The notes below the pieces were generated by a model. The model had not been told where the DNA came from and ran no database searches. It saw nothing but the letters and a program-made list of their open reading frames with translations. A stretch of DNA of 64,000 nt from Selaginella tamariscina (Eukaryota; Streptophyta; Lycopodiopsida; Selaginellales; Selaginellaceae), in NCBI GenBank assembly GCA_003024785.1, contig PUQB01000167.1, positions 396,674 to 460,673 on the forward strand, read 5' to 3'. The translations under genes were made by a program, and so were the position numbers. Shown one piece after another: positions 44,430 through 56,215 of this stretch (positions are counted from its first letter, which is position 1; every line of letters begins with the position of its first letter).

Positions 44430-44730
44430 GCAGTGTGCGTGTGTGTGGGAGAGATAGATCAATAAAAAAAATTTACAGATACTGGTACATAATATATTGT
44501 ATGTATATATGTATATAGGTATATATTATATGTGTATATGTATATCGTGTGTATGCGTGTGTGAGCGAAAAAAATAAAATCATACAGATAAACAAACACA
44601 CACCCAACACAACATATAATACACAGGAGTGTGCGTGTGTGTGCGAGAGATAAAACTATAAATAAATTTATACGCACACTCCTATACATATATACATACA
44701 TACACACACACACACACAGAGATCTCACCT
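43640..44730. repeat. TG/TA-rich block of transposon B
   Basis: Counterpart of 30090-31200. It includes the longest pure runs: (TA)n at 44332-44366 and (TG)n at 44379-44427. Confidence 0.9.
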
Positions 44731-45327
44731 GTGTTGCACAAGCCGCCGCCGCGATTTCACAGCCGCCCCTCTTGAAACCATAAGAATATACCTAAACCCT
44801 AAAGGAATTAAATATATATATTAACCCTAATAGAATATTCCTTCTGAGAATATACTTAAACCCTAAAAAGAATAAAATATAGATTCGCCCTAAACGAATA
44901 TTCTTTCATTATATTATTAGCGCGTGCGTGTGCGTGGGTGTATCACATACACCTCAAAAATATAAATCATGCAGGGATTTAACATGTGTGTGTCCATGAG
45001 AGTGTTAAAGTTTCATGTGTATCAATACATACATACACATTGCATATATTAATACACATAATATATACATACACACGTGTATACACACAGACATACACAC
45101 ATATTTAATATTAGAGAGACCGAGTACATATTATAGATCATGCATGGTGTATTTGTTTGAGAGAAGAGAGACAGTACATATTAACATGGATCATGCATGG
45201 TGTGTATGTATGAGAGAAGACAAAAAGTACACATATATACATACAGAGTACACATATATACATGCACACGTGTATACACACAGACATACATACATATTAC
45301 ATGAGTAAATTCATTGTGTTACATATT

Positions 45328-45354
45328 AGGGTTTAGGGTTTAGGGTTTAGGGTT
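45328..45354 (+). repeat. Telomere-like run in transposon B
   Basis: Four consecutive TTAGGGT/TTTAGGG units. The two further clusters seen in A are missing here through a deletion of the repeat block between them. Confidence 0.85.
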
Positions 45355-45639
45355 TGCTCCCAACAAGCTTAATATAAATATTACACATGTAAATTCAATG
45401 TGTTACATACAGTCACACAGATTGAGTACATATATCATACATGCGTTGAACATGATGTTTTCAATAAAGAAGCAACTTATTTCTTCAGTTTGGTTTAGGG
45501 TTGTGCATGTGTGTGCATATGTGTTTTTGTAAGTTCTTGTAATGCGTGTGTAAATTTATGATTGTGTTTATATATGGTGCAAAACAAACATCGAATAATT
45601 AAGAAAATAATATTAATAAACACACTATGAACATATTTT

Positions 45640-46400
45640 AAATTATATAATAATATATGATTTTATCTAATATATAGCCATATATAGTTTTAATAATATA
45701 TATTAATTTAATATTGATAAAAAGGTTTAACATTGAAATATTCTTGAAATAATAAGAAATTAATTGAGAAAATCCCATTAATATATACAAATGTAAATTA
45801 AGTACTCAATAATTAACTAAATTAATTATCATAATCATGTTTAATATTGGAATATTCTTAGAATAATAAGAAAATAATAAAGAATATCCCATTAATATAA
45901 AGAAGATTAATTACTCAAGTAATTAAGGAAATGATATTAATATATATATTATTAAAACTATATATGACTATATATTAGATAAAATGATGTATTATTATGT
46001 ATAATTTAAAATATGTTCATAGTGTGTATTAATTTAATATTGATAATAAGGTTTAACACATGAATATTCTTGAAATAATAACAAAATTAATTGAGAAAAT
46101 CCCATTAATATATACAAATGTAGAATAATTACTGCAATAATTAAGAACAAGACTAATTTAATTTGATAATCAGGTTTAATATTAGATATTCTTCAAATAT
46201 TAATAAAATATTAAAGAATATCCCATTGATACTAGGAATGAAAACTAAATACTCGAGTAATTAAGAAAATAATAATAATAAACAGACTATGAATATATTT
46301 TAAATGATACATTAATATATCAATTTATTTATTGTATAAGTATATATTTATATATAATATAAATATACTTGAATACTAAGAATGTAGAATATAGTCTAAA
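45640..46400. repeat. AT-rich tandem array of transposon B
   Basis: Counterpart of 32380-33080, with the same 120-200 bp units carrying aatattcttgaaataataa and cccattaatata. Confidence 0.75.
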
Positions 46401-46934
46401 ATTTCGTAATATTAAACAGCTTGAATCACTTGAATAACATTAAATGCAATTTTAAAATACTCATTGGAACTGGAGAGTATATATGTCAGAGTGTCGAATA
46501 TTTGTGTCAACTCATCTTAAATTTTATTTCTGTTCTTTTTAAAAATTTGAATTTCTGACATATGTATTGTCGGTCTGACATGTAAATTTGAAAATGCATT
46601 TAATTTCCCACTCAAATTCAGATCTGGTTCTTTCTCCGGCAAGGGTTTCTTCATTTCTGTATTTTTCACTCTTTAAATCTTCTTTTTTCTTCATAGTGAT
46701 CATCTCAGGAGCGAGATTAAATTGGGTGCTATTCTTTATAGGAAAGCACGGCGCCTTCAGTGCTGTTTACAAGTAAGTATTATAAACAATTTAAAAATAC
46801 TTATAAAGATTCACTCTCTTACTTCTCTCTTAAAATTACAATTTAGGGGTTTAGGAATGCATTAGGATTATAATATATTCTGTTAGGAATTTATCCCGTT
46901 TAAATATCCTTTTAATTTAATATTAGGTTAACCG

Positions 46935-47408
46935 GGGGGCGGGATTAATCCGGCCATTTCTTTTTCGCCTCTTCGAAGAGGTGGCGGGATTAATCCCGCC
47001 ACCATCTCTCGGGCAATGCTTCTCCGCCACTGAAAAAGAGTGGCGGGATTAATCCCGCCGATAACCTTCTCAACTGATGAAGAGTTACCAGAATTTATTA
47101 AAAAGAGTTGTCGGCGGGATTAATCCCGCCAACCATTTTAGGAGGCAGGGAAGGGGTGGCAGGATTAATCTCGCCACCACATCCCTGTTTTAAGGATTTG
47201 AGGACAGGATTTATCCCGAGATCTCTTTGAAATCATAGTTTTGGAGAGAGTTATGTGCGGGTTTAATCCCGCCACCCATTCCCCGTCGTAAGAATTGTGG
47301 GCGGGATTAATCCCGCCGACTCTCTCCGAAGGGGTTGAGTCGGCGGCAGGATTAATCCCGCCACCGTTCCTCGTCGGAGGGATTCGTGGGCGGGATTAAT
47401 CCCGCCCA
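46935..47408. repeat. Palindrome array 2 of transposon B, inside transposase intron 1
   Basis: Ten or eleven copies, better preserved than in A. It lies in the intron 46773-47554 (donor CAA|GTAAGT, acceptor TTTATGTGCAG). Confidence 0.9.
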
Positions 47409-47560
47409 TCAGTTGTATTAATCAAACATGAGATATTATCTTTAAACATAATTATGTATTATTGCATATGCATATTATTAAGTAACTGTAATTCAGATTT
47501 CTTAAAAATATTGCATAAACAGATATCATAAATAATACAATTATTTATGTGCAGGACAAT

Positions 47561-50374
47561 ATGTTTAATACTGGAGATAAAGTATGTCTTCTTCGAACAA
47601 CGAGATAGTTGGCACTGGAACTGTGGAAGTTCGAGATAATAATGCATCATGTCACAATATTGCCCAAGGATCTTGTGTGTACGTATGGGTGAACACCATT
47701 TATAAGCATGTTGAGGTTCTGGGAATGGAATTTGAGGAGGGTTCTCCTGTATTGTGGAATTTGGATGAAGTCAAGGCTGACACAGAATATGCAGAGTCAC
47801 AAACAAATAGTAGCACGAGTTTACCAGATGATGGCTTGCCTGCTGTAATGGATGAGGTGATTCTCTTTCTTCGTGAGATTGAAGTCGGAAGAGGCATCAT
47901 CACAGTTATAAATCCAATGGAAGCAGTGTTCAGAAGAGAAACTAGGGTCCGACTTCGTGGGTGTAGTTGTGACAGAGGTTTCACCTAATGGCACATTGTA
48001 TCCTGGATCCCTCGTGAGGTGGCGAACATCTGAATTAAGACGGCAAGATGGTTCAACATATTCTGGGTTGGATTTCAATAATACAACCCGGAAGAACAAC
48101 TCATATTTGAAGAGGTTCCTTGCATTGGTCCTATTGTAAGAAAAAGGCGATTCATGGGTTGTAGATCTTCCCCTGCAAGTTTCAGCAAGAGGGTAAAGAT
48201 GGATCCTACATCTTCCGAAAGTGTTACAAGCATTTCCACGATTGACTGTTGCAAGAAGAAGTGTTGTAGATGGCAGACCGGAATGAAATTACCCAATGTA
48301 GACATGTCTTTCGTATGCTCACCCAAAGCAAAGGCATGAGTTTGTATATGCTGCACTAACTGGGTGTATTGATGGAATGGCCTCGGACACAGGTTATCAG
48401 AGTACATCCATGGTATTTAATAAGGTGGCCATCTGCTTCAAAGCTTGGTACAGTATATACGGGATCTCAAAGACCATGTTCTACCGTCGGAGGGATGAGT
48501 GGCTAGATGGAGCGCGAACCTCAGTTCATGGGAACACTGGCTTGGTCAAAACCCGCTCTCACATCATGGCAGCCATAGAGATACTCAAGGCTTTTGTGGA
48601 AGCAAATGTAGACAGGATGCCTCACAAATGCCGAACCACAAATGCAGGGGTCAGGGAAAATCTCAAGGTTTTACCTTCAATCTACACTCAATTGAAGCTG
48701 TGTGAACATGTGAACAAGTGCCTCAGTTTGATGGGGCTCCAACAATCTGCACTGGTACCTTCAACAACACATATGGAATACTCATTTTAAGGATGTGGAG
48801 ATTGCAAAACACTCTAGCTTTTCTAAGTGTGACACTTGTACATCATTGAAGGCTGCAGAGGCTTGTGCAAAAACCTTGGTGGAGATCACTACCATTCAAA
48901 GGAAGATGGAGGCCCACAATGATTGCACAACAAACTTGCCGGTCTCAGTACTATGCACACCGCATGCTTTCTGTGTCACGCCCATCAGAGTACCTGTGCT
49001 TGATCCATGACAAGATGGATCATTCAAGACCAGCATTCCAAAGCTCTTTACAACACCAAAGTGCCTTGGAAATGTCATGAAACTTCCGATTTCATTGACA
49101 GGTGTGCTAACACATGGACACGGTTGTGAGTCATATGGACACTTTTCACTTCCACATTGGTCTAGCGACTCCAATTTCACTATTGGGTCGTTAGCCATGT
49201 GTTTCAGAAACCTTGAAGCCCACTCACAGACAAGTCCTATCAGTGATCTCAAAGTGAAGAAACAAACCTTCAACTTTACATAATGCTCTCATGAACACAT
49301 CTGCACTTGAGGCTACTTGGGAATATGAGAGGCATTGTCAGCAACCTGCACAAAAACAGATGGCCCTATTGAGAGTTCAGGTTCAGTGGAGGGATTTAGC
49401 TCAAATAGTGTACATGTGTCCTCAACATCAAATAGCTTCCTCGTCATTTGCTTTTACAGATGGATAATTGTGCAGGCGAGAACAAAAATAGGTAAATCAT
49501 TTTACTTAAGGGTTTCTCAAGCTCATACTTACTTTTATTTTCTAGATATGTGCTAGCATACTTGTCAAATGCTTGTTGCCAAAGGTGTGTTTGAAACAAT
49601 CACGCTCAATTTCCTTATGGTTGGTCACACTCATGAAGATATTGATGCGTTCTTCAGCAAGTCTCCAACTCTACAAAAAGGACAAGTGCACTTACCTTAC
49701 CGCATATGATGAATTTTTTGAAAATTGCATCTCCAAAAAAAGTTGTGCTTTGCTTGTGACTGAGGTGCCAGACTTCAAAAATTTCTCAAAGAGTATAATA
49801 AAAGAAGGGAGTGATTCTTTAGTTGGTCACCTTGTGCCGCTACAATTCTTTTCTCCATACGAGATGGTATACCTATTATGCAGTACAAGTTACGGCCATC
49901 AGAGCAGGAGTGGTTACCGAAAGGGCTTAATGCTCTTCAAAAGTGGAGAGGATGGAAAGCCACTTCTCCCAGAAGGACAACCAGACCCTATTCCATTAAG
50001 TGCCAGCTCAAGGAACAAGAGGTTATTATTGATGGCATCAAAAAATATGTGGCATGGGTTCAAAAATCGATGCCAAAGAATTCTGATAAGGCAACTGGTT
50101 ACTCAGAACTATATAAGCATGTGGTCAACTATTGGGAGACTGTTGTTCGAGAGTTGGAAGGGCCTACTGTCACAAGTACAGAATTGCAACACCCTTTTTG
50201 GCCTAAAACAAGGTGGCGAGAGGAGATTGAAATGACATCACTGAGCACAGACGACATAGAAGCCAGTAGTGATGTGGAAGTGCAAACCCCACATTTTGTT
50301 GGACAAAGGAACCAAAACCTAAAGCATACTTTGATTGCTGCAAGGATCTTCAAAAACTAATGATGGTTCTCATT
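47561..50374 (+). pseudogene. Transposon B transposase-like gene (DUF7869-type)
   Basis: It starts at ATG 47561 after the acceptor at 47554. The N-terminal Tnp1-like part is open to about 47930 (134 codons). Later frames are shifted several times, for instance near 47930, 48690, 49270 and 49650, but all domain motifs are present: FRKSW-type helix-turn segment GISKTMFYRRRDEWLDGART, CDTCTSLKAAEACAKTL, MDNCAGENKNR before the 54-bp intron (49492-49545), and VGHTHEDIDAFFSK. The end of the gene, ending MFSEA, is inverted at 51286-50997. Copy C gives the cleanest N-terminal half. Confidence 0.7.
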
Positions 50375-51286
50375 AGAACCATGCAACCTTAACAATACTA
50401 TTTTTTGTGATTACTTCAGGTGTGTCGATAATTTGACCCATCCAAATAGGCTGATTATATGACGCATCTGGAGTAATGAGAACCATCATTAATGCAAGTT
50501 GTAACTAAAATGGGCATGGCTATAGTCCCATTTCCTAATAATTAGCAATTTTAGCTATTTAATTAGCATTTTCTAATATTAAAGGAATATTCTTTAGAAT
50601 ATATATTAAAAAACAGAATATTCTTTAGAATATCTATTTTGTAATCGACCCTTTAATAAATTATAGCATTCATTGAACAAAAACTAATAACATTATAAAA
50701 GTAAAAGGTATTAAATTATATAATATATTGCCTAATATAACAATTAAGGAAGAGCATAAGAGGTACATTATATAAATATTGATGTTGTTATTAAAATATT
50801 AATATTTAAATATAACATTATTAATTAAAAATTGTAGTAGTAATAATATATATATTAAAATCCTATAATAATATAGTCATCTTCCATATCATTTTTTAAA
50901 TTTATATAGTTAAGTATACAATTTGGTACTATTATTAAAGAGTTTATAATAATTATGAATATTAAATATATGATATTTTATAATTTTGTAATTGCTTTAA
51001 GCTTCAGAAAACATACATTCCCTTGCAGTTTTGTTAATCGTGACTTTATCAACGCTTCTTGACATCCACCCATATCGAATGGATTTAACATTTATAAAAC
51101 ATGCTGGGTCTTTTTTGATTGGGAGACCATGTTTTCTCTAGGCATCCATTATATTTTTTCGCTCTCCTTCTCGTGTCGCCTTTTTTGTGGTTTGAACCAT
51201 GCAACCTTAACAATACTATTTTTTGTGATTACTTCAGGTGTGTCAATAATTTGACCCATCCAAATAGGCTGATTATATGACGCATC
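50375..51286 (-). other. Inverted segment joining the right ends of A and B
   Basis: In its present order the segment reads: reversed piece of A's transposase gene (50375-50487), reversed TAAT (50488-50491), reversed B right end (50492 to about 51180) and reversed end of B's transposase gene (to 51286). The left breakpoint follows gatggttctcatta, the right one precedes agaaaccacaaaaaagg. Together with 51287-51990 it forms a near-perfect inverted repeat with arms of about 700 bp. Confidence 0.8.
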
Positions 51287-51990
51287 TGAGAAACCACAAA
51301 AAAGGCGACACGAGAAGGAGAGCGAAAAATATAATGGATGCCTAGAGAAAACATGGTCTCCCAATCAAAAAGACCCAGCATGTTTTATAAATGTTAAATC
51401 CATTCGATATAGGTGGATGTCAAGAAGCGTTGATAAAGTCACGATTAACAAAACTGCAAGGGAATGTATGTTTTCTGAAGCTTAAAGCAATTACAAAATT
51501 ATAAAATATCATATATTTAATATTCATAATTATTATAAACTCTTTAATAATAGTACCAAATTGTATACTTAACTATATAAATTTAAAAAATGATATGGAA
51601 GATTGACTATATTATTATAGGATTTTATATATATATTATTACTACTACAAATTTTAATTAATAATGTTATATTTAAATATTAATATTTTAATAACAACAT
51701 CAATATTTATATAATGTACCTCTTATGCTCTTCCTTAATTGTTATATTATGCAATATATTATATAATTTAATACCTTCTACTTTATAATGTTATTAATTT
51801 TTTTTCAATGAATGCTATAATTTATTAAAGGGTAGAATACAAAATAGAATATTCTAAAGAATATTCTATTTTCAAACATATATTCTAAAGAATATTCCTT
51901 TAATATTAGAAAATGCTAATTAAATAGCTAAAATTGCTAATTATTAGGAAATGGGACTATAGCCATGCCCATTTTAGTTACAACTTGCAT
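51287..51990 (+). other. End of A's transposase gene and A's right terminal region
   Basis: It reads through KRRHEKESEK and SVDKVTINKTARECMFSEA to a stop near 51485, then about 500 bp of AT-rich sequence with GAATATTC motifs, ending in the right terminal repeat CAACTTGCAT and the ATGT duplication. Confidence 0.8.
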
Positions 51991-52047
51991 ATGTCATGGT
52001 GACTACCAAGACCACCTAAGTCAACCCACATTTGGCATGCGGAGTCC

Positions 52048-52690
52048 TTAACAACTAAACTCATCCGTCTTCCCTCTCATCCGATTGAAACTCCATCGCA
52101 TGAGTAAAAGATGGCCCCAATTGAATGTCTTCACTATGTGAATGTTCCATATGTCCACAAACTCTTTCATGTTTACCTGTAACTTTTGAGAGAGCACAAC
52201 CTTTATGCTCTCACGTTGCCAAGAACATGCCATGTTCAATACTCTTTAAGTCTTCTAATGCCATTGTGTAAAGTTTGAAATACCAAGATATCTTTTCAAA
52301 CAACATTTGCCACCAAGCCTCGATCTGCTGTAAGTCTAAATAAAAAGTATAATGAACAAATGAAGTTTCAGATTGGTACAGGGTTTCTTGTCGAGCTTCC
52401 AACCTATACTTCCTAACAAGTATTCATATCTTTTTGTACAAGGGTATGCTCCATCAAAATGAATGAGGCATGGACAACCATAATTGCGTATAACTTTAGT
52501 ATATCCATGGAATATTATTATGAACTTCTTATTTATGCTAACTATGTGATCAATAACATATCAAGTCGCTCCATCTATTATGGCGTGCACATAAACACCC
52601 TAAGGCACAAATTTATAATAAATTGCATACATAAAGATGTCACAGAGGCCTTTGAATGTGTTACATACCTCATCATTCATGTGCCATAGA
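52048..52690 (-). pseudogene. Integrase-like DDE transposase remnant
   Basis: Minus-strand frames read, with shifts, VIDHIVSINKKFIIIFHGYT, KVIRNYGCPCLIHFDGAY, QQIEAWWQMLFEKISWYF and VLSQKLQVNMKEFVDIWNIH. The pattern of D-G-x-Y/N, then I-E-x-W-W-x-x-L/M, then W-N-x-H recalls the integrase-core family whose members read R-I-E-R-L-W ... W-N-x-H in DNA transposons such as Ginger-like elements. I see no intact DDE triad, no termini and no long open frame, so this is a decayed fragment and the family call is tentative. Confidence 0.4.
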
Positions 52691-52699
52691 AGCATATGC

Positions 52700-55160
52700 C
52701 TAGTCACTGTGTAAACACGTCTCAAAATTCTTTGGGGACTTTGTTGCTGCAATTATTCTTTTGAATATCAACCTCATTGCAATTGCAACCAAATTGCGGC
52801 CGATTTAAAATTCAAAAGTTTGAAGTTTTACTTGACAAAATCTTATACCCTAGCTAGTCTTGTTCTTGTATAGAGAAATGAATACAAGAATGATTAATGT
52901 AATCATAAGAATATTTTTATAAAGATACACTTCCTTCCAGCCAAGATTGTGTAAACCCTCATTACTAAACCATTTTCCCACACCCAATGCTTCACAAACT
53001 CCTTCATTAATCATTCTTCTTTCTTCTTTCAACAAAGTCTTTTCTATACTTAACTTCGTGCACCTCAAAAGTCTTTTTCTAAAACAAGTTCCGTGCTTGT
53101 AATTCTACCATTCTAAATCATATAATTCCCTATAAAAGAAATTATGATTAACTTTTAATATATTTTGAATTTATGAGATGGACCATTCTTTAGCTTTCTT
53201 ACTGTTTATCCAAAAAAATGAGATCTTCATCTTTAACAAAATGGTAACACCTCAATAACCGTTTGTTCACTCTTATACCTATGAACCAACTGAATGTAAG
53301 CACATAAATCAGCTAAATTTAAATGCATGACTTTAAGAACCCTAAATTAATAAGCTTTTTAAATAATCTCCATGCCAAGTCATTTCCATGCAAACATATT
53401 ACATGTCACCTCACTTAAGTATATTTAAGGTTTCCCAACAAATAGGGTCCATATTGTTCCTAGCCAATGAAATTAATTAAACTACTCAATTTTAATTGTA
53501 AAACTTAATTATAATTAATAATATATAGAAGTAGAATCTGAACTTAAGATGGTTCTTAAAGGTTGATTGAGGTAAACTTGAAAATGGTTCTTAAAGGTTG
53601 GTCAAGACATGGTTGTAATATTGTCATATACGATTAATTAAATATTAAAAAAAAATCACTATAGTTATATTCATTTATGGTTTTGTATCTATAAAAACAT
53701 AGATTGAAAAGTATGATGAACGATTGTGATAAGAAATACATAAAGTAATTAAAAAATGTTGAACCTATTAATGTGGTTTAAGTAATTGGGAACAATTAAT
53801 GTGAGTTAGTTTTGCTACATAGGCTATTAACAAATGTCATACATTTTATCTTAAAGGTTTTGTAAATGAGTATGATAAGTTAATACATCCATACAAATTA
53901 AAAAGAAAAATTACTTAAGTTTTAAAATGTGGTAAAAGAAAATACAATAACTAATTTTAAACTAATCAAATATGAACATTTTCACATTTGGATTATTAGG
54001 TTGTTGCTATGATATATATTTGCAAAACATAAGATGCTTTGTTTATACACTAATTAAAAGAGGTTTACTTCTACTTGATAATTTGTAAAGAAAAATAATG
54101 AATTATAAAAAATACAGGTTTATACAAAGTATATAAATAGTGATATATAGTACATTTTTGTAGAAAAGATTTTAAAACATGAAACATAAAATACAATTAA
54201 AGAAAACAAAATTGTTGATATTATAAAAAAGAATAAAAATAAATAATATATATATACATATTTGAATTATGTGTGTGTGTGGTGTGGTTTTCTCAATTTA
54301 TAAACTCTTTACTTTTGAACTCTCTTTGGTTTACAAATGCTAATTAAAATGTAATATAATAACTCATAAAGTATTTTAATGTTTCTAGTGCTTCTTATTT
54401 ATTATATTATACTAATATATAATAATATTATTTCATTTTAACTTTTTATAAAATTTAAAAATTAATGGAAATAATATAACAGTATAAAATTCTAGTATAT
54501 ACTTAAAATATGCACTATTTCCTAAAGTTCTTAATTTCCAATATTTGTGTCAATTATATATATGTCTATTTGTTATTCACATGATCATGAATGTGTGCCC
54601 CCCATAATATATGTACAATAATAATATTAAATTTTTGTAATAAAATAACCTTGAGGTTCTAAAATGTGATGCTTTTAAATAAATTATTTTAAGAAGAAAG
54701 TTTTTTAATTTGGAAACCTGGGGAATAATTTGGTTGGAAAATGGTAATTTTGGGGTTTAATATATTAGCTCATAAAGTATTTATTAATAATATTATTTCG
54801 TGTTTAAATTTTGTTAAATTTATCATTTATTGCATATGTCACAAATAAAGTCTTGTATAAGAACTTCAATGAAGGAATGACAATTCTCTTGGAATATAAC
54901 TTGAAAGTCCTAATGGATGTATAAATTTCTATACCAAAGTGATTATAACAATTTCATTACAGAATTAATCACATGTAGAAATTTAAAAAGAAAGAAAAAT
55001 AACCTTACATACAAAACTTTGTTTAAGACTTAGTTATAAACTCCATGATTTCTTGGAGGTAGCGTTTTCCTGTGTCACATATCATAATCGCATGTGTATC
55101 AGTGTAGGGTTTAGGATTTAAGATGTTAAACCCAAAACTCGGGGATAATTTGTTTAAAAC
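52700..55160. other. AT-rich intergenic stretch
   Basis: No coding frame, RNA gene or known repeat is recognised. It is strongly AT-rich with short microsatellites, for example (TA)n at 54247-54256 and (TG)n at 54271-54281. Confidence 0.6.
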
Positions 55161-55500
55161 CTTCGACGAATAAAATTATATATAAGATTTAAAAATGCAA
55201 AAATGTAGGTGCTTAAATAATATTGTTGTGATCACAAATCATGTATATAAACTATAACGTAGATGCAACACAAATATATGAAAGCATATAAAGTGAATAT
55301 TTCATATTAGAAAGTTTTTGAACCGATGGATAATGCACCACAATGAATATTCACAAATTTTTTTCTTGCTCTTTACCTTTATGACGTGTAATGGTTTTTT
55401 AGTTTTTTTGGGATTGAAGATATATACATTTAACATACACATGTTATAAAAATAATGCATATTGTTTTATATGTATATTACCTAAACATTGTTATAAGAG
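55160..55500 (-). repeat. Dispersed repeat, copy 2 (inverted relative to 19436-19785)
   Basis: The reverse complement matches 19436-19785 along its length with indels, including catttttgcattttaaaattt-type and acacgtcataaaggtaaagagc-type sequence. Confidence 0.75.
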
Positions 55501-55526
55501 AGATATATCTATGTTCATATGTGTGG

Positions 55527-55719
55527 TGTCAAAGTTTTGACTTAATGTCACAAAGGCGGCTTGACCCTGGACTCCTCTCTTTGAAAACCCACAGAATCTG
55601 GTAAAGTAATCCATATTAAGAACCCAACCCTTAGAAACTTAAGCCCCTAGCTGACAAAGTCCTTAAACGAGGCTTACATTGTGAATCAGGTTATGTGAAC
55701 CAGCTGAGCTATAAGTATC
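55527..55719 (-). repeat. LTR fragment interrupted by transposon C
   Basis: It begins TGTCAAAGTTTTGAC, like the reverse-strand LTR end, and contains agaatctggtaaagtaatcc and cccctagctgacaaagtcc, parallel to 10913-11035 of the solo LTR. It stops exactly at C's terminus (ATGCAAG, 55720). Confidence 0.6.
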
Positions 55720-56215
55720 ATGCAAGTTGTAACTAAAATGGGCATGGCTATAGTCCCATTTCCTAATAATTAGCAATTTTAGCTATTTAATTAGCATTTT
55801 CTAATATTAAAGGAATATTCTTTTAGAATATATGTTTGAAAATAGAATATTCTTTAGAATATTCTATTTTGTTTAATAAATTATAGCATTCATTGAAAAA
55901 AATTAATAACATTATAAAAGTAGAAGGTATTAATTATAATAATATATTGCCTAATATAACAATTAAGGAAGAGTATAAGAGGTACATTATATAAATATGA
56001 TGTTGTTATTAAAATATTAATATTTAAATATAACATTATTAATTAAAAATTTGTAGTAGTAATAATATATATATAAACCTATATATAATATAGTCAATCT
56101 TCCATATCATTTTTTTAAATTTATATAGTTAAGTATACAATTTGGTACTATTATTAAAGAGTTTATAATAATTATGAATATTAAATATATGATATTTTAT
56201 AATTTTGTAATTGCT

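Larger units (their letters stand above)
37064..51286 (+). mobile_element. Transposon B, nested in A, right end inverted
   Basis: The left end is ATGCACGTTGTAACTAAAG at 37064. The body is co-linear with A through both genes and both arrays to 50374. B's own right terminus lies inverted at 50492-51286 (terminus ATGCAAGTTG at 50492). Re-inverting 50375-51286 reconnects B's transposase C-terminus and right end, then the TAAT duplication, then the remaining 3' part of A. Length of B: about 14.1 kb. B and A are close to identical apart from scattered substitutions and one-base indels, so the insertion is fairly recent. Confidence 0.82.
23375..51990 (+). mobile_element. Large DNA transposon A, with transposon B nested inside
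   Basis: The left end ATGCACGTTGTAACTAAAG (23375) and the right end, reverse complement ATGCAAGTTGTAACTAAAAT (ending 51990), form imperfect terminal inverted repeats; similarity is strong for about 27 bases (through TGGGCATG). The flanks ATGT (23371-23374) and ATGT (51991-51994) are a perfect 4-bp target duplication. Without B, A would measure about 14.5 kb. Contents from left: leftward polyprotein gene (23664-28194), palindrome array 1, TG/TA block, telomere-like repeats, AT-rich tandem array, palindrome array 2 and the rightward transposase-like gene, which B interrupts at 37063. The 4-bp duplication excludes CACTA elements (3 bp) and recalls Sola-like or other 4-bp superfamilies. I cannot assign it to a named family. 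Confidence 0.85.

Noticed and set aside
23375-51990. CACTA (En/Spm) superfamily assignment
   Set aside because: The ends do not start with CACTA/CACTG, target duplications are 4 bp rather than 3 bp, and no Tnp2-type transposase is seen; only the accessory-like N-terminal domains are similar.
50492-51990. An independent fold-back transposon of 1.5 kb
   Set aside because: Its outer ends lack a shared target duplication, and one inversion between A and B explains the inverted repeat and accounts for both TAAT and ATGT.
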